Assembly: GCA_023213395.1 (NCBI GenBank)
Contig: CM041465.1
Location: 139,135,741 to 139,199,740 of the forward strand
Direction: 5' to 3'
DNA: 64,000 bases
DNA from: Cycas panzhihuaensis
Taxonomy: Eukaryota > Cycadophyta
This document shows, in pieces, positions 59,338-64,000 of this stretch (position 1 is its first letter; the number at the start of each line of letters is the position of its first letter). The notes under the pieces were generated by a model that saw nothing but the letters and a program-made list of their open reading frames with translations, was not told the origin of the DNA and did no database searches. A program made the position numbers and the translations under genes.

Positions 59338-59349
59338 GCTCTAATACCA
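59338..59349 (-). other. Primer-binding site of element M
   Basis: The minus strand reads TGGTATTAGAGC two bases from the LTR end (CCATCA). Confidence 0.8.
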
Positions 59350-59351
59350 AA

Positions 59352-59829
59352 TGATGGAATCAGAGGATAAGAATATAGAAGAAAGAATGCATGCAAAGAA
59401 ATGGCTAACTCGACTCTCACATCCATCTCAATAAAGGAATGTGTTAAATACATTATCCATTCCTGTCACAGAACGGTTGCGTCTACAGTCACAACCATCC
59501 ATTCTTCTAAATGGACACCTATTTATCGTTAATCACTTTTATTAATCTTTAACCAATATTTCGTCCATACGACTGTCCACGTGTCATATTCATTTTGTGA
59601 CTGTTCTAATATGTTTGCTACGTTCCTGCTACCCAGCGTCCATTTCTTCTCTGTTCGATGCATTCCTGCTATACAACGTCTGTTCTAATGGCGCAATGGA
59701 CTGCATTCCGGCTCTATTTCATCCATTCCCTATCCTGAATGCATGGCAACTGACTATTTTACTAAAATATCCATTGATTCCTCATGCATTCCTTTCCTCA
59801 AAACACAGGTGTCAAATATAACTGTAACA
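59352..59829 (-). repeat. 5' LTR of element M (right boundary uncertain)
   Basis: On + it begins TGATGGAATCAGAGGATAAG, matching the start of the 3' LTR at 52348. A possible outer end is TAACTGTAACA at 59829 (TGTTACAG on minus). The U3 part differs from that of the 3' LTR, so the LTR could belong to a related element. Confidence 0.55.
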
Positions 59830-59894
59830 TCTATGTGGGGTCAACAAAAATGGTTGAGCATCCATGCTCAATTTCAAAAATTCAAAATTTTGTG

Positions 59895-59917
59895 CTTTCT
59901 CCTCCTCCTCGCTTTTT
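59895..59917 (-). other. Purine tract, possible PPT of element N
   Basis: The minus strand reads AAAAAGCGAGGAGGAGGAGA, downstream of the extra ORF. A LTR start next to it is not clear. Confidence 0.45.
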
Positions 59918-60039
59918 GACATTAGGGCTGCTCCTATAGTCCTGGTTAGTCTGCTGGTTTGGTGGCTCTTAACATATCCTCATTGATTTGTGTAAGGGTA
60001 TTTATTATTGCGTCATTTTCCTCAAGCTTTTCCTGCAAT

Positions 60040-61140
60040 TCCATTATTTGTGCCTTGTAGCCCTCTTCTAACTCCTGTAGCAGCTGGATTATTTGTGCAC
60101 TTTTTCACTTAAGGGTGTTTGTGAAGAACCTTCCCCTGGTTTTGAAACTGCTTGAGGAAGCTCTATTTCCCACTTTCTCGATAGCTTCTCTTCTTTCAAC
60201 TGTTCCCTGCTTGTTTTTGGGCCCCTTTTTGTTGCTTGCTTCTGTTGGAGTAGAAAAGAGGTCCCAGGTTTGTGTTGTACCCATTTCAGGACTTTGACTA
60301 TCTTCGCTTTGACTTGTCGCTTTACCCCTGGATCCTGGGTACTACTTGACATAATATTAATCCATTTTTTAATCATTGGCTTTCCTGGTTGAGTAGGTAA
60401 GGAATGGGGATGAATATCTGGACACTGCTGAAATAAAAAGGCTAGCAACGCCAATGGTTGTCTAAAGGGGTGACTTTGAAACTCCCCTAATTACTGCTCA
60501 AGGTTGTTGGCCAAGAATTCGCACCAACTCCATCCTGTAATGCCAATAATAAGGGTACTAACCCTCCAGGAATGTAAGTATGCTTCTGCTTTGAAAGGAA
60601 TTTGGAGACTAGGATTTCAGCAGCCCATTTCAATTCTACATCTGTAATATCCACAATTTGAATACCACCGGAGTAAACCTAAGTGTTTAGGGCACAAAGC
60701 TCTCTTGTCCATGTCTCCCTATCTACTTCTGATTTCTTTGTCACTATGGGGGTTTCTCCTTCATTGGATAACCCTGTAAGCTCATGGATGGTTGCCGCAT
60801 CTATTTTTACTTTTTTCCTGTTCCATTTCACAACTATGATGATCTCCTTCATCATTTTGGGGTCCCAATATAGAGGAGGCATAATAATAAAATCCTCCCA
60901 TCCAGCTTGTCTAATTTTCTCCTTGAAATTTTTTGACAATTCATCGAATTCCCCCTAGAGTTTTGTTAAATAGGTCTCCTAGATGTATGCAATATTCATT
61001 TCTATAGGCGTACGCCTCTTTATTTGAATGGTTGAGTAGATCATTCCTTTGCAGGTTGTATCTGGCTCTATTCATCCATGCATTCGAATGACAGAATGAT
61101 TCTAAGGTTTTATCCTTTATATTTCCATTTTTTTGGTCCG
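60040..61140 (-). pseudogene. Extra ORF region after pol in element N
   Basis: Read on the minus strand: NAWMNRARYNLQRNDLLNHS and EAYAYRNEYCIHLGDLFNKT (about 60960-61100); then an open frame at 60679-60939 with IRQAGWEDFIIMPPLYWDPK, VKIDAATIHELTGLS and DRETWTRELCALNT; then, after stops, ELKWAAEILVSKFLSKQKH and YIPGGLVPLLLALQDG; then a basic Lys-rich end (60089-60454). The pattern is reminiscent of the plant transposon-associated proteins found in Tat/Athila-type gypsy elements; this is inference from general pattern. Position equals that of env-like genes. Function unknown. Confidence 0.5.
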
Positions 61141-61514
61141 TTCAAGTCACATTCCTATTTAGGAATGCATATTGTTCGGTTCGTTCCCTTTTTGGAACGA
61201 TTCCTTTTTCTAGTTGTTTTCTATCTTGTCTGTTCCCTATGATGAATATATCATCTTCCGAAGGTTCCTTTTGCTTGGTTACATTCTCAACTTGGGATGT
61301 AAGATGTATTTTGCTTGGACTTTTGTCTAGATGTATGAATTTTATGAGTTACAGTTAGTTTTTCTCCATTTTTTGATTTGTTTTTTTTTAAGGATTTTTA
61401 TGTTTATGTACTGGTGTAGAATCATGGTGCCGATACTCAAACAACTCCAGTTATCTTGCAATTTCATGCAACACATATGATATGTCCAACTGATTCCTCT
61501 GGTGGATTTGTCAC

Positions 61515-61871
61515 TCCCTATTTGTGATAGGGTTTGAGTTTATTGCCCTTGACCATTTTAAGCAGTAGTTGGCCTACTAGTTTCTTCAACTAGATAGTGC
61601 CATTCTTATACACCTTCTCAATCATATATGAGCCTTTCCAATGCATCTTTAATTATCCCTACGGTGTTTGGGATTTGTTGTTGAATTGCCATACTTGATT
61701 ACCCTTTTTGAAATACAATGTCTTGACATGGCAGTCGGGCTTTGTCATTTTTTGCCTTTTCCTTGGTGTGGTATGCTTTGTTGGTTTCTTTTTATGGTCC
61801 CTTAATTGATCTTCCCCTTTTCCATTATGACTTGTACTATTGCGGCTCTTAGAATTGTTGTTATTATCCAT
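61515..61871 (-). pseudogene. Ty3/gypsy integrase C-terminal tail of N
   Basis: Reads VKTLYFKKGNQVWQFNNK, then past a stop LKMHWKGSYMIEKVYKNGTI, then LLKMVKGNKLKPYHK. This follows the family pattern FKxGDxVWxxxxxxGKLxxxWxGPYxIxxVxxNGTxxLxxLxGxxLxxxxNGxxLKxY. The catalytic core that should precede it is absent; upstream lies a polar stretch (NNNNSKSRNSTSHNGKGEDQ) that does not belong to integrase. Confidence 0.8.
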
Positions 61872-61919
61872 GTCACTAAAAGAGAGTAAATTGCAACAAA
61901 AAAAAGGTGGGTGAACTTC

Positions 61920-62279
61920 ATAAGATTTTCACATCCAATAATTTATAAATCTCTTTGTAACCTCTTCATCAGAAGAGCTATCAAGGTGAAATTCTCTGTG
62001 ATGATTGGTCTCATTCTCGTGCAAATTGTTCATGGTGTGTACTTCCTTCGTTGTTTGATATCAGTTTGTTTCTTCAAAGATCGATGACGTCTCATCACTG
62101 GCAATTGTCATGTTCGAGGCATTGTCTGGAACCATCTCGATTGAACATTTTCTTTTTCCCAACATCGAAAGGACCACTTCACTTCCTCCATCGACAATGA
62201 TGTTTTGCAATGTGATTCCTAGAATACTCTTATTGACTGAAGGGTCAAGGTCATATGAAGGTTTGACCTTGTTCAAATT
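61920..62279 (-). pseudogene. Protease-like stretch and polar linker of N
   Basis: TLQNIIVDGGSEVVLSMLGK (62061-62276) resembles the Ty3/gypsy protease site (VDGGS followed by a hydrophobic stretch). Past a single TGA the same frame continues with NNLHENETNHHREFHLDSSS and DEEVTKRFINYWM to about 61950. Only the active-site neighbourhood looks like protease; the rest of the fold is not recognisable. Confidence 0.55.
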
Positions 62280-63120
62280 TTACGTAGCTTCCATTTGGTG
62301 AATTACTCCTCTTTTGATCCATTTAATCATATTTTCTAATGGAATAGCCAATTTTAGTTGTTTTACTAAATCCTCCATTAGTATAAGTTTTTGTAAAAAA
62401 ATTTCCAATTTAGGAGTTGAGTCACATAGATTATTTTTTAAAGTTTTGTTGGATGATTGCACTTCTGTTATTTTGTTTTTCCTTTGATATACTCGTTTAA
62501 TCTTTGGTTTTCTTAACAACAGAGTTTTAGTTGCTTTTTTCTTGGTAGCATCTTTTAAAGCCTTCTTGGTAGTAGCAAAGAGATTAATTTCTACCCTTGG
62601 ATTAGGATAGTCATTTTTTCCTTCATTCTTATGATTTTGGAGATTAACGTTTTTTGGAGATCCTGGTATAATCATAACTCCATTTAGGGCTTTACCCTTG
62701 CATTTGCACTCCTCGCTGGTGTGAGTGCTTGGACCACAATTCTTACACAAGTATGGGCATTCTTTCTGAATTTTTGCTACTGGATAGTATGACTTCCAGT
62801 GTCTATATTCCAAACATATCAAGCATCTACCCAATGGAGATTTCTTCCTTGGATTCTTCAGTTGTGTCCTTGTTGTGTATATTGTATGAGTATTCGCACT
62901 GTTTCTCCCTCACCCTCTCCCTCAGGCATTGGAGTCTCTGATATTTAAGTAACAATCCCACGTATTGTGTGTTCCTTGGTCACATATATGGCACCAAGCA
63001 TTTTGTTTGTGGTTTCTCGCATTACATTCACACTCCTTTGCGGTGTAAGTGTTTTCCTCACAAATATAACACCATTTCTCGATTGGGGGTTTTTTACTCT
63101 AATGTTTGTTAGAATCCTAT
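62280..63120 (-). pseudogene. Nucleocapsid part of gag of N with four zinc knuckles
   Basis: Four CX2CX4HX4C motifs: CYICEENTYTAKEC (63030-63071, His lost to Tyr), CHICDQGTHNTWDC (62952-62993, intact), CLICLEYRHWKSYY (62784-62825, last Cys lost to Tyr) and CKNCGPSTHTSEEC (62706-62747, intact). A long basic tail follows (62280-62700; KKALKDATKKKATKTLLLRK, IKRVYQRKNK). Most plant gypsy elements have one knuckle; four is unusual. Would bind element RNA. Confidence 0.85.
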
Positions 63121-63126
63121 CTGGGG

Positions 63127-64000
63127 TTATCTTGGTGTTCTAATTAGTCTGGCCACCTCTTTTCTTAAGGCTTCTATCTTTGTGATTTCCTCCGTATTAG
63201 TCATTTGGAATAAAGGTTTATCCAAATTATGTACCTTTAGTTCATTTATTTCCTCTTGTAATCTTACCACTAAGAGGTCAGCCATCCTCTTAGTATCTAT
63301 TTCCTTTTCAAAGTCCAAGGCCAACTCTTGTGCATGCTTGTATGATTTTAGGAGATGCGATGCCATTGCATTCCTTAGCTTAGCGTTTAGTCCATTCATA
63401 AAGAAAGTACGCATGCTTAAATCCGTGATCTTCTCATTGTTTGTCATGGCGGCAACGATCATGTCTATTCTATGAATATAGGTCATGACAAACTCCTCTG
63501 GCTTTTGTTGTATTTCTCTTAGTATTAGTTCTATAATATCATTGTTTATATATTTCAAAACTCTTATTTCAAACTCTTTTTTGATTTCACTCCATGATTT
63601 GTGTTGGTCTAGTTATTTATACCATGCTAATAGTACACATTTTAGCGAATATGCAAATCTCTCTTTAATTTCATCTTCATCTGTAATTTTTTAAAGATTA
63701 ATCAATCTTTAAAATAAGTAGATGTGTTCTGCAGCATCGGTTGAATCATCAAAATGAATTTTCCAAATTCCCTATGGTGTGCCATTGTAGACCTATTCCT
63801 CTTCTCTTCCTTTTGAGGTGGGGTTGTTGCTTTTACTTCAGGGAACTTCTTGTAGAGTCTTGTTAGTGGCGTTTCTTCCCTACTATTCTCTTTCCCGAAT
63901 AAAGGATTATGTATTGGTAATTTCAATTGGATGATCCCTAGTACTTCTGATATTTTTGCCACTACTGGAGTTATTATTATATATGATTGATCCATGCTTC
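63127..64000 (-). pseudogene. Capsid part of gag of N
   Basis: The open block 63127-63558 has QKPEEFVMTYIHRIDMIVAA, RTFFMNGLNAKLRNAMASHL and HAQELALDFEKEID, the pattern of retrotransposon gag proteins (PF03732-like). A coiled-coil-like segment, LQEEINELKVHNLD and EITKIEALRKEVARLI, closes it. The N-terminal part (63702-63995) is open but separated by a frame change. Continues beyond the window. Confidence 0.8.

Larger units (their letters stand above)
52348..59829 (-). mobile_element. Element M: Ty1/Copia retrotransposon with long leader
   Basis: Minus-strand order from the right: LTR, PBS, 2.5-kb leader (with a SINE), gag, protease, integrase, RT, RNase H, purine-rich stretch, LTR. The two LTR candidates share their U5 ends (about 42 of 49 bases at 52348 and 59352) but not clearly their U3 parts, so the 5' LTR boundary is uncertain. 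No target duplication was found. Coding blocks are related to K. Confidence 0.75.
59895..64000 (-). mobile_element. Element N: Ty3/gypsy derivative with internal deletion and extra 3' ORF
   Basis: From the right edge on the minus strand: gag (capsid-like, then four zinc knuckles), a protease-like VDGGSEV stretch, an integrase C-terminal tail, an additional ORF region, and a purine tract at 59895-59917. RT, RNase H and the integrase core, normally about 2.5 kb, are absent between 61871 and 62061. The 5' LTR lies beyond 64000 and the 3' LTR was not delimited. Probably non-autonomous. Confidence 0.75.

Noticed and set aside
1-64000. A CRISPR array, bacterial operon, phage or toxin-antitoxin system
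   Set aside because: No spaced identical repeats, no bacterial-type gene packing; everything recognisable is plant retroelement.
1-64000. tRNA or rRNA genes
   Set aside because: Only PBS complements and the SINE head resemble tRNA parts; no full cloverleaf or rRNA sequence was seen.

Overview
This 64-kb window is plant nuclear DNA made almost entirely of decayed, nested retroelements. The DNA is AT-rich. It carries plant-type Ty1/Copia polyproteins with a gag, CCHC knuckle, aspartic protease, integrase, RT, RNase H order. It also carries Ty3/gypsy pieces and a plant L1-type LINE with a DUF4283-like ORF1. I recognise no host gene, rRNA, tRNA gene, CRISPR array or organellar insert. A repeat-rich seed plant with a large genome is the safest inference; I cannot name a species.

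Layout from left to right. Element A (1-2967, minus) is the 5' half of a Copia element. Element B (4416-18778, plus) is a large LTR element with no recognisable gag or pol. Inside B lie a small LTR element, C (6412-8731), and a complete minus-strand Copia, D (9633-17201), with a perfect 5-bp target duplication GATAC. Element E (18848-26448, plus) is a complete Copia of the same family as D in the opposite orientation. Element F (26460-28622, perhaps continuing after 34977) is the 3' part of a Ty3/gypsy chromovirus-like element. Its presumed LTR is split by LINE G (28639-34961), which has a 16-bp target duplication and a poly(A) tail. G is the best preserved element and is visibly richer in GC than its surroundings.

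Element H (35860-37890, minus) is a Copia integrase-RT fragment split by a solo LTR, I (36705-37162, perfect ATCTT duplication), and cut on its right side by Copia J (37891-42548, plus). Element K (42702-50830, plus) is a complete Copia with 368/367-bp LTRs, inserted into what looks like another Copia LTR (L). Element M (52348 to about 59829, minus) is another Copia, with a tRNA-derived SINE in its leader. Element N (59895-64000, minus, runs off the window) is a Ty3/gypsy derivative. It has a gag with four zinc knuckles, a protease-like stretch and an integrase C-terminal tail lying next to each other with no RT or integrase core, and an extra ORF region in the position of an env gene.

None of the Copia or gypsy polyproteins is intact. 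Breaks are mostly TAG/TAA/TGA codons and lost zinc ligands that fit C:G to T:A transitions, as expected from deamination of methylated cytosine. Nothing here forms a working pathway. The biology lies in the order of insertions, the structure of the non-autonomous elements, the conserved long leaders and the unusual coding content of N and of the LINE 5' region. I did not find a clear candidate for a new cellular system.
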